Positions 24,057-33,659 are shown, counted from the stretch's first letter. The stretch is DNA of 64,000 nt from JAJZRJ01 sp040757055 (GCA_040757055.1 JBFLXY010000002.1:207343-271342); one strand, 5' to 3'. Translations and numbers: made by a program. The notes: generated by a model not told the origin, from the letters alone.

Positions 24057-27000
24057 TTATGGGCTCTCTCCGGCCCCTTTTTTCGGCAGAATCGGACTCA
24101 GGATGTTGAAGGGCAGCAGCAGGGTGTTCCTGACCAGATTGAGCAGCCCTTCGCCCACCGCCTCCGGTGCCAGTACGGTCACGTCCGGATCGCGGATGTC
24201 GCCCTTGATCCCCACCGGGATGGTGATGATCGCCGCCTCCTTGCCGCCGATGATCCGCCCCACCAGGGGCACGCGGCCGACGATGGCATCCAGGGTCTTG
24301 AAGGGCGCCACCATGAGGGTGAGGTCCGCCTGGCGGTTGCCGAGGTTCAGTTTGCCCCGGGCAAAGAGATTCAGCCCCTCGCCGCGCACCACCGCCTTGT
24401 CGATGATCAATTCGTTGTCCTTGATGTGGGTCTCCAGAATGAGTTCCGAGTAGCCGAATCCCTTTTCCTCGAAGTTGGGGAAGCCGTCCGAGGTGAAGAG
24501 GTCGGTCAGATTGACGATGCTGAAAATCTTGGAAAGGAGCCGCATCCGCAGGATGCGCCCCTTGTCGGAGGTGACCCGCAGCCTGCCATGGTGCCAGAAG
24601 GAAAGCTCGCCGAAAAGGTCGGCGTTTAAGGCGAATTCCCCCTGGATCAGGTCCTGCCGGATGCCGAGGCAGGGGAGTACCTCCTCGAAGGTCGGTGGAA
24701 CGGGGCAGGCGGTGGCGAGGGAGAAATGGCTCACCCCCATGGCCGGATCGGAATGCCAGGTGCCCTTGGCGTCCAGGCAGCAGAGCCGGGCGCTTTCGAT
24801 CTCCGCGCTCATCCTGCCTTCAGGCTTGAGGGTGAGCACCCCCCTGATGGGGCTCCAGACCAGGGGCGCCTCCTCGGCCGGCCCTTCGTCGCCGGGACCG
24901 GAGATAAATTTTTCGAGACTGAAGCCGACGGTGCCGGTGATGGTCCGGCCGGTCCGTTTCCTGTCGCTTTTTTCCGGAGCCGCGGTCCGGTCGCGGAGCT
25001 CTTTGAGCCGGTCCAGAAAATCGTTCGCAGTCGTTCTGGTGAGATGGGGCGAGGCCAGCTGGAGCGCCAGGACAAGGCCGCCCTTGGCCGGCGTCACCTC
25101 GCCCTTGATCGCCAGATGTTCCTGTTCGTTCAGGCCCAGCAGGAGCCGCTGGATCACGGCCTTGCCATGACTGCCGTTCATGGTCAGTTCCCTGATGGCG
25201 AGCGCCTGGGAACCGGCCTCGCCCAAGGGCAGGCGCAGGCCGGTGACGTTCAGCTGGCCGGACATTCCCGGCAGTTCGGGGTCGGGGGGCACGGTGATGG
25301 TGCAGTTGCCCCTGACGGCGCCGGTGAGCAGGGAGCTGTCTGCCAGCAGCCGCTTGAGGCTCTGGGCCCGGAGTTCGCCCTGCCAGGCGAGGCGGAAGGT
25401 TTCCGCCGTCTGATCGATGAGGTCGAGGTGGAGCCGGCCGTGGCGTTCCTGATCGGCGATATCAAGGGCCAGGATCAGGGAGTTCTGCTCCGAGGTCTTG
25501 AGGTCGAAGCTGAGCTGCGGCGGCTTTTGCAGGCTGACGCCGCCGGCGGTGAGGGTGCCGGTGGCGGCGAATTTCCTGTCGTCCCATTCGAGACGCACGC
25601 CACTGATGCTGGCCGGCAGCCGCGGCAGGGCTGTCGCCGGCAGCCAGTCGCGCTGGCGCAGCCAGGGGCCGAGTTCCGCATCCAGGGTGCCGGCCAATCT
25701 AAGCTCGCCTTGCCAGCCATCGAGCATCTGATGCCGCAGCACGCCTTCCACGCTCAGGGTGCTCTTCCGGAGGCGGGCCGTGTTCCGGCTGAGGGCGATT
25801 TCCTTGTCGCTCACGATCACTTCGCCGGAATGGCCGGTGAGCGGCGCGTTGCCCAGCAGAGGGCTCCGCCAGCCGACGTTTCTGAGGATGGCGTGGGCGC
25901 TGTAACGCCACTTTTCATGATCAAGCGGCGGCCCCTGGAAGCTGCCCCTGGTGAGCGACAGGGAGCCGGAGAGGGAGGAGAGGACCGGGGCAAGGTAGTC
26001 GGCCACCACCTTGTAATGGGCAAGGGCCGGCAGCAGGGTGTCGCCGTCCAGGGCGGCGTCCAGGTTGTCGATGCGCAGGAACGGCTCCTGCGCCCACTCC
26101 ACCGAGCCGGTGAGGCTGTGAATCCGGTGATTGCCCAGATTGCCGGAGATTCCCGCAAAGGAAAGCCGGGCTGGCTCGAACTGCATGGTTCCCTGCTGGA
26201 TGTGGAACGGGGCGGCCAGGCGGCCATAACGGCCCTTGACGTCCATGGAGGCGACGTTGACCCGTACGTCGAAATCCTGCAGGGTATGACCGATGTGCAG
26301 ATGCCCCGCACCGCGTCCTTCCACGTTCTGCAGCAACAGCAGTTCCCGGCGGAAATCCTCGTAGGGCACCAGCTCATGGAGGGTGCGCACCAGATCGGTG
26401 GCCTCGGCGTCGATATCCACCTCCAGGGTGAAGGGGGGATTCTCGATGTGGTCGAGCAGATTGAACATGAGGGTGCAGTTCTCTCCCTTGCTCTGGCCCA
26501 GCCTGCCGCTCGCTTCGGAGACATGCAGGACGCCGCCGTCGATGCGCATCTGGCCGTTGACCCCCTCCAGGGTGAGGTTGGCATCGGGGATGTGGACCAC
26601 GGCCTCGGCCGCCTCCGCAGTGATGACCTGATACTTGAGGTATTCGAAGTCCACCGCCCGGCCCTTGAAGGTATAGGTGGCCTTTTTGGCCACGCCGCCC
26701 CGCACGATGTCGAAGAGGTCCTTCACGATGGCGTCGTCGCCGAAGAGGGTCAGCGCCGTGCGGCGGATATTGGTGACGTTGAGATTGCGGCCGGCAAGAT
26801 CGAGCTGCCAGACGGGCTCCGCGTCTTCTGCCGCCACCGTTCGCCTGACCGTGCCCCGCAGGTTGAGGCCTGGCTGCTCCATCTCCAGCTCCCTGATGGC
26901 GACGGTGAGATCGTTGCCGGCCTTGTCGAGGTGGAGATCGACCAGGCCGCAGTCCAGCAGGACCTTTTCGTTCTTTGGCTTGTAGAGGAAGCAGGGGAGT

Positions 27001-27740
27001 TCGCCCTGCAGGTCGGCGCTGATGACCTCGGTCCCTGTGCCGGAGATGCTGGCCTTGAGGTTGGCGGTGGAATCCGTCGGCACCAGGGTGCCATGGCCGG
27101 TGGAAACGATGGCCTGATGGAGTTTCAGTTCCTCCCAGGCGGTTTCCAGGGAATAGCGGCGATCCGGGAGGGAGTACCGGCCGCTCATCTTCAGCGATTT
27201 GCTGAAGGAGGATTTTGCCCGGAGCCGGAAGGCGACCTCGCCCGGCGCCAGTCTGGCGGTGGCGGAGATGGCGCTGAGGTCGAAGGTCCTGGTCACCACC
27301 CCGAAGAGGGGAGCGAGGCTCTGCATGTGCAGGGTGCCGTCGTCAATGACGACCTTGACCGTGGGCAGGGTGAACTCGGGCAGGGTTTCCGAGAAGTCGC
27401 CACGAATTTTGAGGGTAATCTCCGGCTTTTTGAGCACGACCTTGCTCACCTCCACCTCGGAGCCGAAGATGGAAAACCAGTTGGGGTAGAGCCGGGTCTC
27501 CGGCAGGAAAAGGTCTGCGGCTTCGTACCGGAGGCGGCTGTGGTAAAGGCTGAGATGGGGCAGGGGGAGCCAGTGCCAGCGGACCGATTCGATTTCTACC
27601 GGCCGGCCGAGCTTTTCGCCGAGCTGGGTGGTGATGCGCTCCCGGATCTGATCGACCTTGACCAGTTGGGGAACCAGCAGATACCCTGCCAGCGTGCCCA
27701 GGAGGGAGGCCAGGGCGATGATTTTGAGCCAGGTTTTCAT
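24057..27740 (-). CDS. Very large AsmA-like / YhdP-type inner-membrane-anchored protein
   Basis: A 1,227-aa protein with one N-terminal transmembrane segment (about residues 6-27) and a periplasmic body built of long beta-rich segments. The start resembles AsmA (GRPVEIESVRWHWLPLPHLSL), and the C-terminal part GEGLNLFARGKLNLGNRQADLTLMVAPFKTLD matches the end of AsmA/YhdP proteins. These proteins are thought to bridge phospholipids to the outer membrane. The region about 925-950 is Arg/Lys-rich. It stands alone, divergent from the gnnA-like gene. The ribosome site is weak. Confidence 0.8.
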   Translation of the reverse strand: MKTWLKIIALASLLGTLAGYLLVPQLVKVDQIRERITTQLGEKLGRPVEIESVRWHWLPLPHLSLYHSRLRYEAADLFLPETRLYPNWFSIFGSEVEVSKVVLKKPEITLKIRGDFSETLPEFTLPTVKVVIDDGTLHMQSLAPLFGVVTRTFDLSAISATARLAPGEVAFRLRAKSSFSKSLKMSGRYSLPDRRYSLETAWEELKLHQAIVSTGHGTLVPTDSTANLKASISGTGTEVISADLQGELPCFLYKPKNEKVLLDCGLVDLHLDKAGNDLTVAIRELEMEQPGLNLRGTVRRTVAAEDAEPVWQLDLAGRNLNVTNIRRTALTLFGDDAIVKDLFDIVRGGVAKKATYTFKGRAVDFEYLKYQVITAEAAEAVVHIPDANLTLEGVNGQMRIDGGVLHVSEASGRLGQSKGENCTLMFNLLDHIENPPFTLEVDIDAEATDLVRTLHELVPYEDFRRELLLLQNVEGRGAGHLHIGHTLQDFDVRVNVASMDVKGRYGRLAAPFHIQQGTMQFEPARLSFAGISGNLGNHRIHSLTGSVEWAQEPFLRIDNLDAALDGDTLLPALAHYKVVADYLAPVLSSLSGSLSLTRGSFQGPPLDHEKWRYSAHAILRNVGWRSPLLGNAPLTGHSGEVIVSDKEIALSRNTARLRKSTLSVEGVLRHQMLDGWQGELRLAGTLDAELGPWLRQRDWLPATALPRLPASISGVRLEWDDRKFAATGTLTAGGVSLQKPPQLSFDLKTSEQNSLILALDIADQERHGRLHLDLIDQTAETFRLAWQGELRAQSLKRLLADSSLLTGAVRGNCTITVPPDPELPGMSGQLNVTGLRLPLGEAGSQALAIRELTMNGSHGKAVIQRLLLGLNEQEHLAIKGEVTPAKGGLVLALQLASPHLTRTTANDFLDRLKELRDRTAAPEKSDRKRTGRTITGTVGFSLEKFISGPGDEGPAEEAPLVWSPIRGVLTLKPEGRMSAEIESARLCCLDAKGTWHSDPAMGVSHFSLATACPVPPTFEEVLPCLGIRQDLIQGEFALNADLFGELSFWHHGRLRVTSDKGRILRMRLLSKIFSIVNLTDLFTSDGFPNFEEKGFGYSELILETHIKDNELIIDKAVVRGEGLNLFARGKLNLGNRQADLTLMVAPFKTLDAIVGRVPLVGRIIGGKEAAIITIPVGIKGDIRDPDVTVLAPEAVGEGLLNLVRNTLLLPFNILSPILPKKGAGESP

Positions 27741-27950
27741 ATGCGCGACGTCACCGGCGGAAACCGCGGGAAATGTCTGGTTTCTTTCTCTGGATATCCA
27801 TTATAACAGGAGCAACAATCATATCACACCGGGGAGGGATAACAAGTTGATTGTCACCCGGTGGCGTGGTATGAAACGGCGCAGGCAGGGCGCAATGGGG
27901 TGACGGCCTACGCCGCCGCCAAAGACTGAGCAGAGGCATGGCATAAGGAT

Positions 27951-28922
27951 ATGCGACAGATCAGGGTTGGGGTTATCGGCGTCGGCTATCTCGGCAAGTT
28001 CCACGCCGAAAAATACGCCGCCATGGAGGGAGTGGATCTGGTCGGGGTGGCGGATGCCGATCCGGAGCAGGCCGCGGCCGTGGCCGAAAAATGCGGCACC
28101 AGCTCCTTTGTCGATTACCGGCAGTTGCTCAGCGAGGTCGAGGCGGTGAGCGTCGTGGTTCCCACCAGCCTCCACCATGAGGTGGGCATGGCCTGCCTGG
28201 AGCGAGGGGTGGACGTCATGCTGGAAAAGCCCATGACCACCACTCTGGCCGAGGCGGACGAGCTGATCGCCCTGGCGCAGGCAAAGGGGCGCATCCTCCA
28301 GGTCGGCCATCTGGAGCGCTACAACCCGGCGGTGCTGGCCATGGAGCAGTACATCACCCGGCCGCTTTTCATCGAATCGCACCGGATCCACAGCTTCAAG
28401 CCGCGCGGCACCGACGTGGACGTGGTGCTCGACCTGATGATCCACGACATCGACATCGTGCTTTCCATCGTCAACTCGCCGCTCGCCACCATCCATACCG
28501 TGGGCGTGCCGGTGGTGACCCCCTTCACCGACATCGCCAACGCCCGGCTGATTTTCGAAAACGGCTGCACCGCCAATATCACGGTGAGCCGCATCTCCAA
28601 GGACAACATCCGCAAGCTCCGCATCTTCCAGCCCCGTTCCTACCTGCTGGTCGATTACGCCCAGAAGGAGCTCATGGTGATCCGGCTGAAAAAGGAAGTC
28701 AACGAGGCGGGGCTGCCCCAGGAGGAGGTCATCACCTCCTGTTTCGTGGAAAAGGACGCCCTGGAGGCGGAGCTGCGGGACTTCGCCGCCAATGTCCGCC
28801 AGCGAACCACTCCACGGGTTTCGGGCCAGCAGGGCCGGGTCGCCTTGGCGGTGGCCCAGCAGATCATGGCCCAGATCCGCGAAAACGCCGAACGTCATCA
28901 GCACCTGCTGCGGACCCCTTGA
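27951..28922 (+). CDS. Gfo/Idh/MocA-family oxidoreductase (possible UDP-GlcNAc 3-dehydrogenase)
   Basis: A 323-aa NAD(P)-dependent sugar oxidoreductase. The nucleotide site is VGVIGVGYLGKFHAEKY and the catalytic-type EKPMTTTLAEAD follows near residue 93. A later active-site segment VLDLMIHDIDIVLS is also typical. It sits 3 bases before lpxB. In some bacteria a Gfo/Idh gene beside lpx genes (GnnA) makes the 3-keto sugar for diamino lipid A, but the partner aminotransferase GnnB is not in this window, so the substrate is inferred. AAGGA precedes the ATG. Confidence 0.82.
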   Translation: MRQIRVGVIGVGYLGKFHAEKYAAMEGVDLVGVADADPEQAAAVAEKCGTSSFVDYRQLLSEVEAVSVVVPTSLHHEVGMACLERGVDVMLEKPMTTTLAEADELIALAQAKGRILQVGHLERYNPAVLAMEQYITRPLFIESHRIHSFKPRGTDVDVVLDLMIHDIDIVLSIVNSPLATIHTVGVPVVTPFTDIANARLIFENGCTANITVSRISKDNIRKLRIFQPRSYLLVDYAQKELMVIRLKKEVNEAGLPQEEVITSCFVEKDALEAELRDFAANVRQRTTPRVSGQQGRVALAVAQQIMAQIRENAERHQHLLRTP

Positions 28923-28925
28923 ATC

Positions 28926-30077
28926 ATGGGCCGGGACGCTCCCCACATCCTCATCGTCGCTGGCGAGGCATCCGGCGACCTGCATGGCGCCCATCTGGCC
29001 GAGGCCCTGCGGGAACTCTCCCCCTCCGTAACCATCGCCGCCATGGGCGGGAAGGCTCTGGCCGCCCATGGGGCGACCATGTTGGCCGATGCGGCCAGGC
29101 TCGCGGTGGTGGGCATCTTCGAGGTGTTGAGCCATCTTGGGGACATCCGGGCGGCCATGGCGTCACTTACCCGTCACCTCCGCGACAGGCGGCCTGATCT
29201 CGTGGTGCTCATCGACTATCCCGATTTCAATCTGCTCCTGGCCCGCAGGGCGAAAAAGCTGGGCATCCCGGTCCTCTATTACATCAGCCCCCAGGTCTGG
29301 GCCTGGCGAAGCGGCCGGGTCAAGACCATCCGCCGCCTAGTCAACCGCATGGCGGTGATCCTGCCCTTTGAGCAGGAATTTTACGCCCGGCATGGGATGA
29401 TGGTGGATTTTGTCGGTCATCCGCTGCTGGACTCGGTCCGCACCACCCTGTCGCGCGAGGAATTTTGCCGTCGCCACGGGCTTCCGGCAGCCAACAGGTT
29501 GATCGGCCTGCTGCCGGGCAGCCGGAAAAAGGAACTCGCCGCCATGCTGCCGCTTTTCCTTGCCGCAGCGGAGCGGCTGGCAGCGGCTCACCCCGATCTC
29601 ACCTTCCTGATTCCCCTCGCCCCGACCCTGAGCCGGGCCGACCTCGATCAGTGCGGTCTGTCGGGCACCTCCCTTGACGTGCGGGTGGTGGAGGAAGACC
29701 GTTACGAACTCATGGCCGCCTGCCGGGCGGTGATGGCCGCCTCCGGCACCGTCACCCTGGAGCTGGCCATCCTCGGGGTGCCCATGGTGGTCGCCTATCG
29801 GGTCTCCGGTCTCACCTATGCCCTGGGCCGGCGGCTGATCAAGGTGGCGTACGCGTCTCTGGTCAATCTGGTGGCAGGCGAACGGGTGGTGGATGAACTG
29901 CTGCAGCACGACGCCACGCCGGAGAAGATCGGCTCAGCCGTTGGGCGCCTGTTGGAGGATGCCCCCTATCGCCAGGCGATGATCGGTCAACTGCACCAGG
30001 TGCGGGAAAGGCTGGGTGAAGCCGGGGCCTCGCGCCGCACCGCGGAACTGGCCCTTGCGATGATTCCCCGGCCTTAG
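28926..30077 (+). CDS. lpxB: Lipid-A-disaccharide synthase
   Basis: LpxB joins 2,3-diacylglucosamine 1-phosphate to UDP-2,3-diacylglucosamine in lipid A synthesis at the inner membrane. The 383-aa protein shows ILIVAGEASGDLHGAHL at the start, LIDYPDFNLLLARRAKKLGIPVLYYISPQVWAWR, VDFVGHPLLD and LLPGSRKKE, then AASGTVTLELAILGVPMVVAYR. It ends four bases into the convergent trmL. Other lpx genes are expected just outside this pair but are not seen here. Confidence 0.95.
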   Translation: MGRDAPHILIVAGEASGDLHGAHLAEALRELSPSVTIAAMGGKALAAHGATMLADAARLAVVGIFEVLSHLGDIRAAMASLTRHLRDRRPDLVVLIDYPDFNLLLARRAKKLGIPVLYYISPQVWAWRSGRVKTIRRLVNRMAVILPFEQEFYARHGMMVDFVGHPLLDSVRTTLSREEFCRRHGLPAANRLIGLLPGSRKKELAAMLPLFLAAAERLAAAHPDLTFLIPLAPTLSRADLDQCGLSGTSLDVRVVEEDRYELMAACRAVMAASGTVTLELAILGVPMVVAYRVSGLTYALGRRLIKVAYASLVNLVAGERVVDELLQHDATPEKIGSAVGRLLEDAPYRQAMIGQLHQVRERLGEAGASRRTAELALAMIPRP

Positions 30078-30538
30078 CGGGGATTCTGGCGGATCGCCTC
30101 GTAGAGCACCACCGCCGCGGCCATGGCCAGATTGATGCTGCGGATGTTGGGGTTGGTCATCGGAATCCGCAGGCAGCGCTCCCCGTAGTCCCGCAGCAGC
30201 TGGGCGGGCAATCCCTTGGTCTCCTTGCCGAAGATGAGAAAATCGCCGGCCTGGTAGCGGGCCTCGGTGTAAAGGCGATCCGCCTTCTTGCTCAGGAAAT
30301 GCAGGCGCCGTTCGTCCTGGGCCGCGAGAAACGCCTCCAGGTTCTCCCAGTAGACGATCTGCACGTGCTCCCAGTAGTCGAGGCCGGCGCGCTTGAGCTG
30401 CTTGTCGTCGGTGCTGAAGCCGAGCGGCTTGACCAGGTGGAGCACGGTGTCGGTGGCGCCGCAGAGCCGCGCGATGCTGCCGGTATTGGGCGGGATCTCC
30501 GGCTCCACCAGCACGATGTGGAAGGGCGGCTGGCGCAT
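30074..30538 (-). CDS. trmL: tRNA (cytidine(34)-2'-O)-methyltransferase (TrmL/YibK)
   Basis: A small SPOUT-class methyltransferase (about 154 aa) that 2'-O-methylates the wobble base of tRNA-Leu. Motifs: HIVLVEPEIPPNTGSIARLC at the start, LIFGKETKGLP and CLRIPMTNPNIRSINLAMAAAV in the knotted SAM site. The ATG at 30538 matches the family start; a GTG three codons upstream (30547) is also possible, and neither shows a clear ribosome site. It is 14 bases after the M23 gene and may be translated from its transcript. Confidence 0.92.
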   Translation of the reverse strand: MRQPPFHIVLVEPEIPPNTGSIARLCGATDTVLHLVKPLGFSTDDKQLKRAGLDYWEHVQIVYWENLEAFLAAQDERRLHFLSKKADRLYTEARYQAGDFLIFGKETKGLPAQLLRDYGERCLRIPMTNPNIRSINLAMAAAVVLYEAIRQNPR

Positions 30539-30552
30539 GCGCGGCACAATGG

Positions 30553-32001
30553 CTAGAGGAAGGTGAACTTGCTCTCCGGGGTGACGGTGACGCTGTTGAC
30601 CATCACCGCCCTGGGATCGTCAAGCGAATCGGAAAGCCGTGCCAGGACGTTCTGCTGTTGCAGGAACCTGGCGAGTTCCTGCCCCCGGAGCACGGAGCGC
30701 GGCTTGCTCTTCATGGCGAAAGGATTGATGTAGGCGCCGTTCGCCTGGACCCGGTAGTCGAGATGGGGGCCGGTGGAAAGGCCGGTGGAGCCGACGTAGC
30801 CGATCACCGTTTTTTGCGTTACCCGGCTGCCGACCGCGAGCCCTGCTCGATACCCGGAAAGATGGCTGTACATGGTGCGATAGCCGTTGCCGTGTTCGAT
30901 GACGATCTGTTTGCCGTACCCGCCGTTCCAGCCCATGCTGCTCACGCGGCCGTCGGCGGCGGCCATGACCGGCGTGCCGGTGGGCGCCGCCAGGTCAACC
31001 CCCGGGTGGGGCCGGGAAAATTGCAGGATCGGGTGCATGCGGCTCATGGTAAAACCGGAAGAAACCCGGGCCATGGGCACCGGCGAACGGATGAAGAAGG
31101 CACCCAGTTCCTCACCGTTGCCATCGTAGTAGGCTCCCCGGTCTGCGCCGGGCGGTGTGTAGTAATACCCCTCCAGCGACTCGGAATTGGTTCGCTCGTA
31201 GCGGGCGAGCAGGATTTTGCCGTAGCCGACGAAATCGCCGTCCTTGAAATACTTTTCGAACACCATGCTGAAACGGTCGCCGATCCGGGTCTCGGTGTTG
31301 AAGTCGATGCGCGAGGCGAAGATGTCGGCAAAGGCGTAGATGAGCCGGGGCTCTTCGCGGGAGGAGACAAAGGCGTCGTAGAGGGACTGGCTCACCTCGC
31401 CGCTCACCTTGACGGTGCGCCGTTCCAGGGGAACACTGAGGCGTTCCGCGTAAAAATTGCCATCCTGATGGCGGCTCACCCGGTGGACGTTGAGCGGGCC
31501 GGATTCAAAGGTGCATTCCTGCAGTTCTCCCTGGCTGTCGAGCCGCAGGGAGTAGCGGTCGCGGGGCCGCAGGTTGCGGAAATCGATGGCCCCGCGCAAC
31601 GCCTGGATCACCTGCTGGCCGACGCTGTCGGGAACTTCGTAGCGCTGGAAGGATGAAGTCAGCGAGTCGCCGGGGTGGAGGATGCCGGTGAATTCGTAGC
31701 CGTCGGACGACGTCTTGTCCTCCGGCGGGGCGGAGCGACTGCCCTGCCACAGATGGCCCCAGGCCGAGGCGCTGTTGGGATCGGGCGGGGTGACATTGGC
31801 AAAGATGGTGGCCACGACGCTGACGGCGATGACCACGGTGGGGAAGTGCGGTGTGTTGATGAAGAATTTGAGCGTCCGCCGGCAGCAGGCGCAGGAAAGC
31901 CGGGCATTTTTCAGGAACGGCCGCAGCCGGCCGGCGTGGAAGGTTTTCAGTTTGGACCAGATGGTTCTGGCTTTCCGGAGCAGGGCGTTTCCGGTCATCA
32001 T
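30553..32001 (-). CDS. M23-family (LytM) peptidase, membrane-anchored
   Basis: About 482 aa. An N-terminal cytoplasmic segment of about 35 residues contains a CACC cluster, followed by a transmembrane helix (about 43-65), an OapA/LysM-like middle, and a C-terminal M23 domain. The zinc motif HxxxD is H332-PGV-D336, followed by the YGKQIVIEH and MYSHLSGY segments. The usual second ligand motif HLH is H413-L-D415, so the third zinc ligand is Asp instead of His. It should cut peptidoglycan cross-bridges or regulate an amidase. The start at 32001 (or the adjacent ATG at 31998) follows GGGGGA. Confidence 0.85.
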   Translation of the reverse strand: MMTGNALLRKARTIWSKLKTFHAGRLRPFLKNARLSCACCRRTLKFFINTPHFPTVVIAVSVVATIFANVTPPDPNSASAWGHLWQGSRSAPPEDKTSSDGYEFTGILHPGDSLTSSFQRYEVPDSVGQQVIQALRGAIDFRNLRPRDRYSLRLDSQGELQECTFESGPLNVHRVSRHQDGNFYAERLSVPLERRTVKVSGEVSQSLYDAFVSSREEPRLIYAFADIFASRIDFNTETRIGDRFSMVFEKYFKDGDFVGYGKILLARYERTNSESLEGYYYTPPGADRGAYYDGNGEELGAFFIRSPVPMARVSSGFTMSRMHPILQFSRPHPGVDLAAPTGTPVMAAADGRVSSMGWNGGYGKQIVIEHGNGYRTMYSHLSGYRAGLAVGSRVTQKTVIGYVGSTGLSTGPHLDYRVQANGAYINPFAMKSKPRSVLRGQELARFLQQQNVLARLSDSLDDPRAVMVNSVTVTPESKFTFL

Positions 32002-32347
32002 TCCCCCATGATGGCATGATTCCCATGGCTGCCCTTGTGCAGTCATGGTTTGGTATTTTCTAGCAAACCGGGCCGGCAAAGACAAGCATCTTTTCGCCCG
32101 TCCGCCGCATTTTTCCGGATGCGCCGGTTCGCCGTCCTCCAAATATCCTCGCCTTGCGGGCAACTCTTCCGGGCGGCAGGCGGTGAAAAAATATGTAGTC
32201 CCACGGACGAATTCTTGTTAAATACGGAAGCGGTCTGCGGCGGGACGCCCCCTGTGGCCGTCCGGTTTCCCTTGAAACCGATTTTTCGTGCCGGCGCATT
32301 CGCGTCCCGGAAAAGACCATCACGCGATGGGAGCTGAAGAGAAGACA
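32002..32347 (+). other. Intergenic region between the M23 gene and lysC
   Basis: About 346 bases between divergent genes. It contains short AT-rich patches near 32180-32230. I see no lysine riboswitch, no attenuator with a T-run and no conserved open frame. Promoters for both flanking genes are expected here but I cannot place a convincing -35/-10 pair. Confidence 0.4.
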
Positions 32348-33649
32348 ATGGCATTGATCGTACAGAAATTCGGCGGCACCTCGGTCGCCAATCCCGACAA
32401 GATCAAGGCGGTGGCGGATCGGGTGCTCGCCTCCCGCAAACAGGGCCACCAGATGGTGGTGGTGCTCTCGGCCATGGCCGGCGAGACCAACCGCTTTGTC
32501 GCCCTGGCCAATGAGATGCAGGCCATGCCCGATCCGCGCGAGATGGACGTGCTGCTTGCCACCGGCGAACAGGTCACGGTCGCCCTCTTCGCCATGGCGG
32601 TCAAGGAGCGGGGCTTTGACGCGGTATCGCTCCTGGGCGATCAGGTGAAGATCCACACCGACACCATGCACACCAGGGCCCGCATCACCTCCATCGACAC
32701 CGAGTTGATCCGCAGCCACCTCAAGGCCGGCAGGGTGGTGGTGGTCGCCGGCTTCCAGGGGGTGACCGACAACGGTGACCTTTCCACCCTCGGCCGCGGC
32801 GGCTCAGATACCACGGCGGTGGCCCTGGCCGCGGCGCTCAAGGCCGACCAGTGCGATATCTTCACCGACGTGGAGGGGGTTTATACCACCGACCCCAACA
32901 TCTGCGCCACCGCCCGCAAGATCGACCGCATTTCCTACGACGAAATGCTGGAGCTGGCAAGCCTCGGCGCCAAGGTGCTCGATATCCGCTCGGTGAGCTT
33001 TGCCAAACGCTACAAGGTGCCGGTCCATGTCCGGTCCACCTTTACCACTTCTGAAGGAACCTGGGTTGTTGAGGAGGATAAGGCCATGGAATCGAATCCG
33101 GTCTCCGGTGTCACCTATAACAAGAACGAGGCGCGCATCACCATCAGCAAGGTGCCGGACAAGCCGGGCATCGCCTCCCGCATCTTCACGCCGGTCTCGG
33201 ACGAGGGCATCGTCGTGGACATGATCATCCAGAACACCCGCGACGGAAACCTCACCGACCTAACCTTCACCGTGCCGAAGCCTGACTACAAGAAGGCCAT
33301 AGCCATCATCGAGAAAATCGCCAAGCAGATCGGCGCCGAAAAGGTGACCGGTTCCGAGAACATTGCCAAGGTCTCCATCGTGGGGGTCGGCATGCGCAAC
33401 CATGCGGGCATTGCCACCACCATGTTCAAGGTGCTGGCGGACGAGGGGATCAACATCATGATGATCAGCACCTCGGAGATCAAGGTCTCCTGTGTCATCG
33501 AAGAGAAGTATACCGAACTGGCGGTGCGCACCCTGCACGCCGCCTTCGGCCTCGACAAGGCGCCGAAGAAGGGTGCCAGGGGGTGCGCGGCCTGCAAGAC
33601 CAAGGGTGCGGCCAAGGCCAAGCCGGCGGTCAAGACCAAGAAAAAGTAA
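32348..33649 (+). CDS. lysC: Aspartate kinase
   Basis: LysC phosphorylates aspartate, the first step of lysine, threonine and methionine synthesis. The 433-aa protein starts MALIVQKFGGTSVANP, has LGRGGSDTTAVALAAAL and FTDVEGVYTTDP in the kinase domain, and two ACT-type regulatory regions (from about 270, KVPDKPGIASRIF, and SIVGVGMRNHAGIATTMF). It is about 25 residues longer than usual, with a C-terminal tail KKGARGCAACKTKGAAKAKP and further lysines. An in-frame ATG seven codons upstream is less likely. The cimA start is 10 bases downstream. Confidence 0.94.
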   Translation: MALIVQKFGGTSVANPDKIKAVADRVLASRKQGHQMVVVLSAMAGETNRFVALANEMQAMPDPREMDVLLATGEQVTVALFAMAVKERGFDAVSLLGDQVKIHTDTMHTRARITSIDTELIRSHLKAGRVVVVAGFQGVTDNGDLSTLGRGGSDTTAVALAAALKADQCDIFTDVEGVYTTDPNICATARKIDRISYDEMLELASLGAKVLDIRSVSFAKRYKVPVHVRSTFTTSEGTWVVEEDKAMESNPVSGVTYNKNEARITISKVPDKPGIASRIFTPVSDEGIVVDMIIQNTRDGNLTDLTFTVPKPDYKKAIAIIEKIAKQIGAEKVTGSENIAKVSIVGVGMRNHAGIATTMFKVLADEGINIMMISTSEIKVSCVIEEKYTELAVRTLHAAFGLDKAPKKGARGCAACKTKGAAKAKPAVKTKKK

Positions 33650-33659
33650 GCCACGGCGT

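Noticed and set aside
24726..27806. A 1,026-codon open frame on the plus strand opposite the AsmA-like gene.
   Set aside because: It mirrors the GC-rich minus-strand gene, has Gly/Ala/His/Gln-rich translation with no recognisable domain, and lacks a ribosome site.
32002..32347. A lysine riboswitch before lysC.
   Set aside because: I looked for the long conserved core with a terminator and found neither; the region has only short AT patches.
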